A stretch of 37,777 nucleotides of DNA, taken from positions 1 to 37,777 of IMG/VR virus record IMGVR_UViG_3300019124_000019; one strand, 5' to 3'. Positions 6,332-14,704 of this stretch are shown here, piece after piece. The translations under genes were made by a program, and so were the position numbers. Position 1 is the stretch's first letter. The number at the start of each line of letters is the position of its first letter. Source of the DNA: a virus. The notes below the pieces were generated by a model, which was not told the DNA's origin, did no database searches, and saw nothing but the letters and a program-made list of their open reading frames with translations.

Positions 6332-9067
6332 GTGCGCGTGACGGGCAGCACCCCCACCTTCCAGAAAGACGACACGCTCGACCGCGCGATCGACACGGTC
6401 AACCTGCCCGACCTCCTCAACGAACTCTGCCCAACGCCCGAAACGCACCGCCTCAACCGCGAACGCGGCGGCATCATCCGCGACCCCCGCCCCGGCCGCA
6501 CCGAAAAGGAACCCAGCTTCAGCGTCACGTGCGAGAAAGGACGCTGGCTCTGGCATCGCTTCGGCGCGGCCGGCAAAGCCGGACGAGACGAGGGCGGCAA
6601 CGCGTACCAACTGCTCCTCGAACTCGGGTACAGCAAACGCGAAGCCGCGCGGTTCCTCATCGCGTTCACGGGCGTCACGCCCAGCGCGACGCCCACGCAC
6701 GCGCGCCCCGCCCGCCGACACGACCCCCTCCAGGACCTCCGTGACGAAGTCGCCCGCTGGCGGGAAACGCCCGAGCGCGTCACACCCAACGCGGGCCCCG
6801 CCGTGACGGCGCGCGGCTTCACCCTCGAGGACGCCACCCGGTACGCCCTCACGGACACCGACGCGAACCTCGAATTCGAAGTACGCGACCCAGCCGGACG
6901 CGTCCTCGCCATCAAAGGAAGGCGCGCCACCGACCAGGGCGGACGGTACTACTACCGCACGCCCGGCCACGGCAGCCCGCCCTGGTGCAGCCCCGCCACG
7001 ACCGGCGCCATCCTCATCGTCGAAGGGGAACTCAACGCGATCGCCGCGCACGCCGCCCGCCCCGACCTGCAAGTCATCGGACTCGCCGGCACCAGCGGGA
7101 AGTTCGACCCCGCCTGGGTGGCCGGGCGTGACGCGTACGTGTACGGCGACGCGGACCCGGACGGGCGAGGCCTTGCCGCGCGGGACCGGAACGTCGAACT
7201 CATCCGGCTCGCCGGTGGGAACGCCAGCGCGCTCGACGCGCTCGAATGGCCGCGGGACTTCAACGACGTTCTCCGCGACGAAGGCCGCGCGGCCCTCAAG
7301 GCGCGACTCGACGAACTCCTCGGGAACGCACCCGAACCCCTCCCTGACCAGCGCATTCCCGCGCTCGTGCCCGTCTTCGAGGAGCACGGCGCGTACTGGA
7401 CGCCCGCGAGAGGGAAGGACGCACCGCCGCAGCAACTCACGAACTGGGTGTTCACGCCGCACGCTCGCCTGCAGTACCCCGACGGGCGCCGAGGCACGCG
7501 CGGCACCGCCACCACCACCGACGGCCGCGACGTCACCCTCGACATTCCCGCGGACGCGTGGAACAGCCGCGCGGAACTCCTCAGCGTGCTCGGCAGCCAC
7601 GACCTCCTGTTCCTCGCGAGCAGCAACGCCGAAGTCGCGAAGCTCCGCGCGTACCTCCTGCACGTCGAACGCGAACTGAACCTCCCCGTCATTCACGGCG
7701 TCGAAACGTACGGCGAGCACGCCATTCAAGGGGAACGCATCGCCGTGTACGCGGACGCCGTCCTCAGCCAAGCCGGCGAGATGGACACGCCCCCAGCGTT
7801 CTACGCGGGCCCTGAAGGCCTCGCCGCTGACTTGCACGCCGCGCCGCCCAGCAGCGACCCCGCCCGCCTCCAGGAAGCCCTCACGGCCGCCCGCGCGAGC
7901 CTGAACCTCATCAATCCGCACGCGGCCCTCGCGATCGCCTGCAAGTCCGCCGCCGCGCATCTCGCGCCCCGCACGACCCGCGCGTACGGGAACCGCAACC
8001 CGTTCCTCACCGTCACGGGAGAACGCGAAAGCGGAAAAAGCAGCCTCGCGGAAATCTGGCTGCGCGCCACGACCGGCCGCACCGCCCGCACCGTCAAAGC
8101 CCGCGACCTCCGCAGTGCCTTCCAGTACGACAGCTGGCTCAGCGGACAGAACGACCTCATCGCGATTCTCGACGAGTACCACCCGGACCACATCGACGAC
8201 ACCCTCCTCAAGGGTCACTACGACCTCGCCGTCATGCGGCGCGGCACCGGCGTTGCCGCGCACGCGCAGGCGTACCACCGCAACAGCCCCCTCATCATCC
8301 TCGGGCAGCACGACGTGCAGGATCCCGCCACGCGCAGCCGCAGCGTTCAGTACGGCACGCTGCCGTCGGAACGCGGAGACACGAGCGCGTACTACGCCAC
8401 GTGGAACGCACCCCTCGAACTGCTCGCCCGGCCCCTCCGGCAAGCCGCGCTGCGCGTCACGGATGACCTCCTCACCGAATGGATCGACGACGCCCGCGCC
8501 CTCGCCCGGCACGCCCTCAACGCACGCGAACCCCGCCTCGAAGTCGCCCTCGTTGACCTCGCCGTTGGCGCGCGCCTCCTCAATCACGCTCTGAACTTCG
8601 GCATCACGCGCGACCAGGTCGCGGACCTCCTGCAGGCCGGCGTGCGCAACACCCTCGAGGGCGCCGCTGCCGGGGAAGGGCAGAAGGGCAGCGTGGAGGT
8701 GTTCCTGGAGCAGCTCGGATTCGCCGCCAAGCTGAAGCCCGCCGCCATGTGGGGGGATTTCTTCGCGATTCCCGATGGGGACCGGAGTGGCAGCAGCGTG
8801 ATTCTTCGTTCGACGGCGTGCGCGCAGCTCGTCGCGAGTCAGTTTCGGGATAAGGCGGCCGTGCTGAGTGGCGTCATGCTCGGCAAGCTCGTGAAACCCC
8901 TCGACTGGTTCACATCACCCCTGAGCGGAACGGTCAAGAGTGCGGGACGCGCCATCCGCGGCGTCATCCTCCATCTCGACCAGGCGCCCGACCGTGTGGA
9001 TCTCGACGCGATCCAAGACATCACCGACGCACTCATTGCCGGGCTGGAGGACACGCATGCGGAATGA
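6332..9067 (+). CDS. Primase/helicase replication protein (TOPRIM plus P-loop)
   Basis: The 911-aa protein joins primase and ATPase parts. The N-terminus (about residues 45-110) resembles a CHC2 primase zinc domain, but the usual cysteine/histidine set is not complete. A TOPRIM domain follows, with ILIVEGELNA near residue 228 and DADPDG near 273. The second half has a Walker A (GERESGKSS, about 563) and a Walker B (ILDEY, about 612). It is therefore likely to prime and unwind DNA at the phage origin, with the SSB-like protein upstream and the iteron array downstream. The GTG start follows GAGGAG at good spacing. The stop overlaps the next gene by 11 bp. A DUF927/VapE-like classification is possible. 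Confidence 0.86.
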   Translation: MRVTGSTPTFQKDDTLDRAIDTVNLPDLLNELCPTPETHRLNRERGGIIRDPRPGRTEKEPSFSVTCEKGRWLWHRFGAAGKAGRDEGGNAYQLLLELGYSKREAARFLIAFTGVTPSATPTHARPARRHDPLQDLRDEVARWRETPERVTPNAGPAVTARGFTLEDATRYALTDTDANLEFEVRDPAGRVLAIKGRRATDQGGRYYYRTPGHGSPPWCSPATTGAILIVEGELNAIAAHAARPDLQVIGLAGTSGKFDPAWVAGRDAYVYGDADPDGRGLAARDRNVELIRLAGGNASALDALEWPRDFNDVLRDEGRAALKARLDELLGNAPEPLPDQRIPALVPVFEEHGAYWTPARGKDAPPQQLTNWVFTPHARLQYPDGRRGTRGTATTTDGRDVTLDIPADAWNSRAELLSVLGSHDLLFLASSNAEVAKLRAYLLHVERELNLPVIHGVETYGEHAIQGERIAVYADAVLSQAGEMDTPPAFYAGPEGLAADLHAAPPSSDPARLQEALTAARASLNLINPHAALAIACKSAAAHLAPRTTRAYGNRNPFLTVTGERESGKSSLAEIWLRATTGRTARTVKARDLRSAFQYDSWLSGQNDLIAILDEYHPDHIDDTLLKGHYDLAVMRRGTGVAAHAQAYHRNSPLIILGQHDVQDPATRSRSVQYGTLPSERGDTSAYYATWNAPLELLARPLRQAALRVTDDLLTEWIDDARALARHALNAREPRLEVALVDLAVGARLLNHALNFGITRDQVADLLQAGVRNTLEGAAAGEGQKGSVEVFLEQLGFAAKLKPAAMWGDFFAIPDGDRSGSSVILRSTACAQLVASQFRDKAAVLSGVMLGKLVKPLDWFTSPLSGTVKSAGRAIRGVILHLDQAPDRVDLDAIQDITDALIAGLEDTHAE

Positions 9068-10253
9068 CGGACACGGGTTGGTCACGGGTCAGTCACGGGT
9101 TTCCGAATACCGACCCGTGACCACGGTTCAAAGCGTTCAGGACGGCTTCGTTCACGCTCAATTAGTTCTCCTTTCTCCTCAAGTCACGGGTTTAGAGAAC
9201 GTGGGTGTCACACATGTGCGCACGGAGGGCCCGCTCACAGGAGAACACACCCCTCCAGCAACCCGTGACCGCGTGACCAGTGCCGAGAACACTGTGCAGG
9301 ACAAAGAAAACGCGGTCACGCCCACCCGTGACCAAACCCCGCATCCCGTGACCGGCCCGCACCTCATCACGATCATCCACCACGCCCACGAAATCCTCCG
9401 CAGCAATCCCAACACCTACCCCACCCTCCACCACAACCCCAACCTCACCACCCACGCCCGCGCCCTCACCGACGCCTCCCACGCAGGCGAAGACACCACC
9501 ACCCTCCACGCCCTCGCCACGCAACTCCAAACCACCCTCCACCACATCCGCAACGGCACCCGACCCCCCACCAACGACAAATTCACCCGACCCCGCCCCA
9601 AAACCACCCGCCAAACCGCCAAACCCCGCACGGAGGCCCCACCCATGAAAGCCACCGCCAGCGCACCCAAAAAAACCACCAAACCCCGCACCAACAAAAC
9701 CACCCCCCACACCCTCCTCAACACCCTCCACCACGAAGCCGCCGCCACCACCGACGCCCTCACCGCGCACGCCATCACCTGCCTCACCCCAGCCCTCCAC
9801 TGGATCAACGGCGACCCCCTCACCATCACCTTCCCCAGCGCGTACCAACAAGAACGCCTCGCCAAGCTGTGCGCCTACCTGCAAACCATCCACGGCACCA
9901 CCAAACTCGAACCCGCCCGCGCCAGCATGCTCACCGCCCTCCACGAACTCTGGCCCGCCTACCAAGACGCATGCAGCCACGCGCCCCTCAACAGCGCCCT
10001 CGAGGGTGACGACAACACGCAGGAATACCGCGCGTGGAACTTCCCCGAACGAACCCCCAGCCCATGGGGCGGCCCATTCGACCCGCCCCTCGACGCGCCC
10101 GCACCGGACCTCCCCGAGTTCCGCGACACGGAATGCGGCCGCATCAGCAGCAGCTGGCACCTCACGCTCCTCGCGGTCGTGTTCCTGAACCACTGGACGG
10201 GCCGGCGCCTGCTCGACTTCGATGTCGAGGCGAGCGCGCGGGAGGTGGCGTGA
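9057..10253 (+). CDS. Protein encoded across the iteron array; possible origin-linked factor
   Basis: The ATG at 9057 follows CTGGAGG and overlaps the primase end, giving 398 aa. The first third is encoded by the repeated GTCACGGGT sequence and reads as a low-complexity, T/P/H-rich segment, so it may be flexible or not functional. ATG 9645 also has a good GGAGG site and would give a 202-aa protein that holds the folded, conserved-looking part (about residues 270-398). I do not recognise that part. The DNA between about 9360 and 9850 is unusually rich in C and A on this strand. Placement after the primase suggests a replication accessory protein. Confidence 0.65.
   Translation: MRNDGHGLVTGQSRVSEYRPVTTVQSVQDGFVHAQLVLLSPQVTGLENVGVTHVRTEGPLTGEHTPPATRDRVTSAENTVQDKENAVTPTRDQTPHPVTGPHLITIIHHAHEILRSNPNTYPTLHHNPNLTTHARALTDASHAGEDTTTLHALATQLQTTLHHIRNGTRPPTNDKFTRPRPKTTRQTAKPRTEAPPMKATASAPKKTTKPRTNKTTPHTLLNTLHHEAAATTDALTAHAITCLTPALHWINGDPLTITFPSAYQQERLAKLCAYLQTIHGTTKLEPARASMLTALHELWPAYQDACSHAPLNSALEGDDNTQEYRAWNFPERTPSPWGGPFDPPLDAPAPDLPEFRDTECGRISSSWHLTLLAVVFLNHWTGRRLLDFDVEASAREVA
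9070..9352. repeat. Iteron-like array of GTCACGGGT
   Basis: Six exact copies of GTCACGGGT are seen: 9081-9089, 9092-9100 and 9183-9191 on plus, and 9113-9121, 9261-9269 and 9324-9332 as the complement. Near copies differ by one base at 9070-9078 and 9344-9352. A comparatively AT-rich pyrimidine stretch lies at about 9158-9183. Next to a primase/helicase gene this has the architecture of a replication origin with initiator-binding iterons, although regulatory sites are an alternative. Confidence 0.72.
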
Positions 10254-10663
10254 TGCCGACTTCTGCCGACACCGTGACGGATTTGCCTGGCGTGCTGAAG
10301 CGCCTCGCTGAACTCGAACCCGAACGGTTCTACCTCAGCGCGCATGAGGGCGAACCCACCATCGACCTGTACCACGACAACGAGGAGTTGACGTACTTCC
10401 TCGCCACGCTGCCTGGCTGTGGGAGCGCGGCGTTATGGGTAGAGGGCGCGGTACGCGAGGCGATTGAGGCGCGCGGGTGGAGCTGGGAGTGTATCGGGAT
10501 GCCCGGCCGCGCCGGTGCAAGCATCTACCGACCGTACGACCCCACGCGACCCGACACGGACATGCTCATGGGCGAGTGCCTCCAGCCGGGCATCGACTCG
10601 CCCGCCTTGGCGCTGGCGCTCGCGTACCTGCGCGCCCTCGAAGCGCAAGGAGGCCCAGCGTGA
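10253..10663 (+). CDS. Hypothetical protein, 136 aa
   Basis: The ATG overlaps the preceding stop (TGATG). The acidic product contains LPGVLKRLAELEPERFYLS and a C-terminal helical stretch SPALALALAYLRALEAQG. I do not recognise a family. The region 10253-13511 is a chain of genes joined by 4-bp overlaps, so this gene is very likely translated with its neighbours. Confidence 0.65.
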   Translation: MPTSADTVTDLPGVLKRLAELEPERFYLSAHEGEPTIDLYHDNEELTYFLATLPGCGSAALWVEGAVREAIEARGWSWECIGMPGRAGASIYRPYDPTRPDTDMLMGECLQPGIDSPALALALAYLRALEAQGGPA

Positions 10664-11151
10664 GCATCATCACCGAGGCGTACCTCATCAGCGAACTCCG
10701 CACGCAAGCCGCGACGTTCCGCACCGCCACGAACGACCCCGACAACCCCGTCGCGCGCCTCCTCGAGGAAGCCGCACAGGAACTGGAGGACGCCCCCACG
10801 CCGTACGCGTACGACGAGCTGCGCCGCGAGCGTGACGAACTCCGCCACGCGCTCGACCAGGAGCGGCAGTGGATGCCGGACGGCGTGTACATCATCCGGC
10901 GCATCGAGGGCGGCATGAGCCGCGCGAGCATCAAAGTCAAGGACTTCGAGGACCTCGACGCGATCATGCCGATGGCGGCTGTCCTCAAGCACCACCACGC
11001 CATCACGCGCGCCGTGAGCCGCTGCCAGGAGGAGATACGCGCGAGCGTCACGTACGACGCGGACGGGCGGCCGCGCATGATCACGTACCCGAGCGCGGCG
11101 AGCATCGCGGACCGCATCTGCGACGAGCTGGCGAAGGAGCTGCAACCGTGA
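10660..11151 (+). CDS. Hypothetical coiled-coil protein, 163 aa
   Basis: A GTG start overlaps the upstream stop and follows AAGGAGG at good spacing. The central segment (YDELRRERDELRHALDQERQ) looks coiled-coil. The rest is mixed alpha/beta. No function can be assigned. Confidence 0.66.
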   Translation: MSIITEAYLISELRTQAATFRTATNDPDNPVARLLEEAAQELEDAPTPYAYDELRRERDELRHALDQERQWMPDGVYIIRRIEGGMSRASIKVKDFEDLDAIMPMAAVLKHHHAITRAVSRCQEEIRASVTYDADGRPRMITYPSAASIADRICDELAKELQP

Positions 11152-11432
11152 CGGGCCCTCAGGTGTTCATCGCGATCCTCACCCGCACCGAGGGCCGCGC
11201 GTACCAGATCCAGGAGCACCCCACCCGCAAAGCCGCCACGCGAGCCGCCTACGAGTGGCTCCACGCGGAAACCAGCACGCACGCCCTCACCGGCGCGGCA
11301 GAGCGGCAGCGCAGGTACGCGCGTCGCTGCGCGGAGCGTGGCGAGTACCAGAACGCCCTGCATCACCTCAGGGCTGCCCTGCGGGGCGTGCAGGCGCCCA
11401 CGGCGCGCGTGCAGCGCGGGAGGCACACGTGA
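11148..11432 (+). CDS. Hypothetical protein, 94 aa
   Basis: The GTG start overlaps the previous stop, with GAAGGAG upstream. The product begins MTGPQVFIAILTRTEGRAYQ and becomes strongly basic toward the C-terminus, so nucleic-acid binding is possible. The family is not recognised. Confidence 0.63.
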   Translation: MTGPQVFIAILTRTEGRAYQIQEHPTRKAATRAAYEWLHAETSTHALTGAAERQRRYARRCAERGEYQNALHHLRAALRGVQAPTARVQRGRHT

Positions 11433-11674
11433 ACGAGTACATCGTCCTCATGGAAGAAGTCTGGGGTGAGAACCCCGAGTACGTCCACGACCGGCAAATC
11501 ATGCACGTCATCTGGGCCGACACGCCCACGGACGCCGTACGCACGATTCACGCCGCGTACGACCTCACGCCCGCGACGCACAGTCGCCGGCGCGTGATCG
11601 GCGTGATGCGCACGCAACGCGAGTACCCGGCGGTCACGGTGTTCGACCCGTACGAGGAAGGAAGGAAGTCGTGA
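11429..11674 (+). CDS. Hypothetical protein, 81 aa
   Basis: The GTG start overlaps the previous stop (GTGA) and follows GGGAGG. The short product (MNEYIVLMEEVWGENPEYVH and onward) has no recognised domain. It belongs to the same coupled operon. Confidence 0.63.
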   Translation: MNEYIVLMEEVWGENPEYVHDRQIMHVIWADTPTDAVRTIHAAYDLTPATHSRRRVIGVMRTQREYPAVTVFDPYEEGRKS

Positions 11675-12546
11675 GGCCCGACCCGGCAGTCATCGAGCAA
11701 ATCAAAGCCCGCCGCACCCCAGAACAACAAGCCGACCACGACCAGGAAGCCGCCATCAAGAAACTCTTCCAGCAAATCACCATCAAGGAATTCGGGCAGC
11801 ACGCGCGGAACGCCTGCAACAGCATCACGGACGCCGCACGCGCGTTCCAACCACCACACGAGATGTTCAGCGGGCACCGCCTCATTCGGCACGGCCTGGA
11901 CCTGTTCATTGCCGCCGTGTGGTACCAGGCGACCGGCAGGCGCGGTGACATTCCCGCGCTGTACGCGCAGCAAGCGCAGATTGCCGAGGACGCGTGGCTG
12001 CATTGCGTGCGGGATGGCGTGGAGGCGTACGGCGCGCACGTGCACGACGAGCACGTCGCGTACAAGGCGCAGCTCGACGCGGAGCACGCAGAGCTGCGGG
12101 ACATGACGCTCGCGCAGGTGGAGCGCGTCACTGAGGAGAATCGCCAGCTGGAGCGCGAGCGTGACGCCGCGAAAGCCGAGGCGGCGAAAGCGAGAGCCGC
12201 GGCGCGGCGTGAACGCGACGAGCACGCCCGAGAGGTGCGGTCCCTGCGGGAGGAGCGCCGGCAACTCCTCGCCGACCTGGAGGCAGCCCGTGCCTTGATC
12301 GCGAGCTTGAACGCCGAGCTGGAGCAACTCACCGCGCCGAAGGAGGCAACCCCCATGAGCGACACGAACCTTGAACCGAAGAGCGCCCTGGAACGCATGA
12401 GCTGGTTCGTCTGGTCACACGACCGCTACTACCACCGGGGGACCGTCACGCTCGCCGCGTGGCGCGCGGCCGTCCGGGACACGCAACATCACGCCTTCGT
12501 TCGTCAGCACCTCGAGGCACGCGGCCTCGTCGGGAGGGCGGCATGA
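11671..12546 (+). CDS. Long coiled-coil protein, 291 aa
   Basis: The GTG start overlaps the previous stop and is preceded by a long GGAAGGAAG tract. Residues about 135-225 form an extended charged coiled coil (ENRQLERERDAAKAEAAKAR and onward). The N-terminal part is helical with tryptophans, and the C-terminal part (about 240-291) resembles a small folded domain. No family is recognised. A structural or scaffolding role in replication is one possibility. Confidence 0.68.
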   Translation: MRPDPAVIEQIKARRTPEQQADHDQEAAIKKLFQQITIKEFGQHARNACNSITDAARAFQPPHEMFSGHRLIRHGLDLFIAAVWYQATGRRGDIPALYAQQAQIAEDAWLHCVRDGVEAYGAHVHDEHVAYKAQLDAEHAELRDMTLAQVERVTEENRQLERERDAAKAEAAKARAAARRERDEHAREVRSLREERRQLLADLEAARALIASLNAELEQLTAPKEATPMSDTNLEPKSALERMSWFVWSHDRYYHRGTVTLAAWRAAVRDTQHHAFVRQHLEARGLVGRAA

Positions 12547-13511
12547 AACTCACCAATCAACTCTCAGCGAAAATCGCCACCCTCGAAAGCCAGGCCCTTG
12601 CCCTCGATTACCTGCGTGCCGGCCTCACGGCCGCGCAGCAGAAGCGCGCGGAGCTCGACGCGGCGATCCTGGAGCTCACGCAGGAGATCGAGACGGCTGA
12701 GGAGGCGACGCGTGTTCTGGAGCGCATGCAGGCCGCGTTCGAGCAGGCGCTCACCGTGGAGGGCGCGACGTCCATCGGCGTTCCGATGGACCCCCCTGTC
12801 GTCGACGACCAGGACGACGAGCCCGAACCGGCGGGGATCCTCTCCGTGCACTTCCAGGGCTACGAGGCGCTCGCTGAGGGCCTCGAGAGAGTTCGCGCTG
12901 AGCCCTCACTCACGGAACAGCTCATCACGCATTACGACGCCACCCCCACCGAGGACGACCAGGACGAGGACGTCACCTATGACCCGAGCCTGCCTCTCAA
13001 GCCCCGCATGCGCCTGTGGTTCGAGAGCAACCCGGATCGCGTGGCCAGCGCAGAGGTGATCGCGCAGGAACTCAACGCGAATCACAACAGCGTCGTGACG
13101 TACCTCCCACAGCTCGTTCGCGAGGGCGTCGCGGAGGTCGTGACGCCGGGGAACCGCCGGGGCGTGAGCGGCACGTACCGCTCCGCGCGTGCGGGCGAGC
13201 CGGTCGCAGAGGTCGAGCCGCAGCCCAAGCCAGTGGCCGAGAGGCCCGAGCAACCTACGACACAAGCCCAGGAACCTACGACACAAGCGCCGGTCGCACT
13301 CACGCCCGCGAGCCTCAGCGACCAGGAGGAGACGCTCCTGCGTTTCATGCTGCGGAACTTCCCCAACGGCGCGTCGGCCGGGCTGATCGCCGGGCGCCTC
13401 AAGTGGCGCTCGACGGTGGTGGAGCGCGTCATGGGTGACCTCGCGCAGCTGGGCTTCGTGACGCGGGACGGCGCGCGGTTCGTCCCGACCGAGAAGGGCC
13501 GCGCGGCATGA
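12543..13511 (+). CDS. Two-winged-helix DNA-binding protein
   Basis: The 322-aa product has an N-terminal coiled coil, an acidic linker, then a winged helix around residues 165-215 (RVASAEVIAQELNANHNSVV) and a second one near 260-320 (GASAGLIAGRLKWRSTVVER). The linker between them has an imperfect 7-aa repeat (QPTTQAQ/EPTTQAP, from 13252-13288). Two DNA-binding domains joined by linkers suggest binding to paired sites, possibly an origin or operator. The ATG overlaps the previous stop (ATGA). A partner of the iteron array is possible but unproven. Confidence 0.68.
   Translation: MKLTNQLSAKIATLESQALALDYLRAGLTAAQQKRAELDAAILELTQEIETAEEATRVLERMQAAFEQALTVEGATSIGVPMDPPVVDDQDDEPEPAGILSVHFQGYEALAEGLERVRAEPSLTEQLITHYDATPTEDDQDEDVTYDPSLPLKPRMRLWFESNPDRVASAEVIAQELNANHNSVVTYLPQLVREGVAEVVTPGNRRGVSGTYRSARAGEPVAEVEPQPKPVAERPEQPTTQAQEPTTQAPVALTPASLSDQEETLLRFMLRNFPNGASAGLIAGRLKWRSTVVERVMGDLAQLGFVTRDGARFVPTEKGRAA
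13252..13288 (+). repeat. 21-bp tandem repeat in the winged-helix gene
   Basis: AACCTACGACACAAGC is present at 13252-13267 and 13273-13288 with a 21-bp period, so the frame is kept. It encodes the QPTTQAQ/EPTTQAP linker. Confidence 0.6.
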
Positions 13512-13684
13512 ACCAGCAGCAGCAGGGGCGGCACATCGTACAGCAGGCCCTCCTCACCGGGCGACGGCACAAGCAGAAGCACCGGGTGAGCGAGATCGCC
13601 CTTGGCCTGTCGAATTCATTCCGCGCCGTCGCGCGTGCCGCACGCGCGTTCATTCGCGTGGCGAAGACGTGGAGCCTCCCGTGA
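13508..13684 (+). CDS. Small basic protein, 58 aa
   Basis: The ATG overlaps the upstream stop (ATGA) and the 3' end overlaps rusA. The product is strongly basic (RRHKQKHR) and helical at the end, so nucleic-acid binding is plausible. I do not recognise the family. Confidence 0.62.
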   Translation: MNQQQQGRHIVQQALLTGRRHKQKHRVSEIALGLSNSFRAVARAARAFIRVAKTWSLP

Positions 13685-14046
13685 TTGAACTCGCGCTGCC
13701 GTGGCCGCCGAGCGTGAACACGTACTGGCGTCACGTCCTCGTGCGCGGCCGCGTCCGCGTCCTCATCAGCAAAGCCGGCCGCCAGTACCGCGAGAATGCG
13801 CTGCTGGCCATTCGCGAGCAAGGCGCGCCCCGCATGCCGAGCGGCGCGCGCGTCGCGGTCGTCATCACGGCCGCCCCGCCGGATCGGCGAGCACGCGACC
13901 TCGACAACATTCTGAAGGGCGTCCTCGACAGCCTCACGCATGGCGGCGTGATCGCGGATGACGGCCTGATCGATCATCTCACCGTGACGCGCTCGCCCGC
14001 CCAGGCGGGCGGCGTGGTTCGCGTTCAACTCCAGGAGGCTCCATGA
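13681..14046 (+). CDS. rusA: RusA-family Holliday junction resolvase
   Basis: The 121-aa protein has the typical RusA signature: it starts with LALPWPPSVNTYWR, and later carries PPDRRARDLDNILKGVLDSL followed by GGVIADDG. The aspartates in RDLDN and the ADD pair match the metal-binding active site. RusA cleaves four-way junctions and clears recombination or replication branches before packaging. The GTG start at 13681 overlaps the previous stop, and a TGGAG site lies upstream. Length agrees with the family. Confidence 0.9.
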   Translation: MIELALPWPPSVNTYWRHVLVRGRVRVLISKAGRQYRENALLAIREQGAPRMPSGARVAVVITAAPPDRRARDLDNILKGVLDSLTHGGVIADDGLIDHLTVTRSPAQAGGVVRVQLQEAP

Positions 14047-14624
14047 CAGCTTTCTTCTTCCCCCTCGAGGTGCCCGTGACGGATAAACCCAGACGATCCC
14101 GGTACGTCGCGAAGTCCCGCGGCGTCACGTACCTGAAGCCCGAGCAGGCCGCGCGAGCGTACGCGGAAGCGTGGTACCAGGCGCTGCGCGCGTGGCGCGT
14201 CCAGGAAGTCGTGATTCCCTCGCCCCGCCAGGGAAGCAGCACGTTCGGCGCGAGTGACTGGGGAGACTACAACACCCTCGGGGAGCCGGGGCGGAGTGTC
14301 GCGAGGTACCTCGTAACGCCGTACGCGAGCGGGGAAGGGGAGGCCATGCTCACGGAAGGCGAGGTGGGCGGCATGATTTCCCTGATGGTGCGCAGTGGCG
14401 TGCCGGAAGCGGTCCTGTATGGGCGCATGCTGGAGCGGCTGCGGAAGGGGACGAGCATGCAGTCCCTGGTGCGTGAGGGTGGCGGGTGGGCGTACCCGCG
14501 TGAGCAGGCGGTGCGGTACGCGCTGGCGGTGTTGACGCTCGCGGTGCGGTTGCGTGACGCGCGCGCTGAGGGTTTTCTGAGAGTTCTGCAAAGAAACCTT
14601 GCAGAAACCGCAAGTTTCACCTAA
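14043..14624 (+). CDS. Protein in the late-regulator position, 193 aa
   Basis: This last gene of the early region ends only 10 bp before a promoter-terminator arrangement (14599-14685, partly overlapping its 3' end). The protein is mostly helical with a basic N-terminal part (TDKPRRSRYVAKSRGVTYLK), and a segment around residues 115-165 (MLERLRKGTSMQSLVREGG). No domain is recognised. In lambda-like phages the gene just before the late promoter encodes the Q antiterminator, and this gene has the same placement. The function is inferred from position only. An RNA polymerase-binding or sigma-like factor is an alternative. Confidence 0.55.
   Translation: MTAFFFPLEVPVTDKPRRSRYVAKSRGVTYLKPEQAARAYAEAWYQALRAWRVQEVVIPSPRQGSSTFGASDWGDYNTLGEPGRSVARYLVTPYASGEGEAMLTEGEVGGMISLMVRSGVPEAVLYGRMLERLRKGTSMQSLVREGGGWAYPREQAVRYALAVLTLAVRLRDARAEGFLRVLQRNLAETASFT
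14584..14606. repeat. Inverted repeat TTCTGCAA-TTGCAGAA at the late switch
   Basis: An 8-bp perfect inverted repeat (14584-14591 with 14599-14606) surrounds AGAAACC. AGAAACC itself occurs twice, 11 bp apart (14592 and 14603). It overlaps the -35 region of the promoter-like sequence, so it could be an activator or antiterminator target. Confidence 0.55.
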
Positions 14625-14627
14625 GAT
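14599..14627 (+). promoter_or_regulatory. Candidate late promoter
   Basis: TTGCAG (14599-14604) and TAAGAT (14622-14627) are spaced by 17 bp in a locally AT-rich pocket. Transcription would start near 14634, roughly 20 bp before the strong hairpin at 14655. The -35 match to TTGACA is only partial. Confidence 0.5.
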
Positions 14628-14654
14628 TTCATTAGAGTCGGCTTCAAGTCGAAT

Positions 14655-14685
14655 AAACACCCCCCTCACAAAAGGGGGGTGTTTT
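14655..14685 (+). terminator. Strong terminator between the early and late regions
   Basis: A perfect 12-bp stem (AAACACCCCCCT, 14655-14666, with 14673-14684) has a 6-nt loop and a TTTT run. It can stop rightward transcription. The A-run on the other side gives some activity leftward too. Confidence 0.9.
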
Positions 14686-14704
14686 CCATTCCCCGGAGGT
14701 CCGT

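Noticed and set aside
6314-8587. 757-aa minus-strand open frame
   Set aside because: It is antisense to the primase/helicase, with no domain motif and a composition typical of a shadow of GC-rich codons.
9070-9352. CRISPR array
   Set aside because: The repeat is only 9 bp, occurs in both orientations and has irregular spacing, so it is iteron-like and not a CRISPR.
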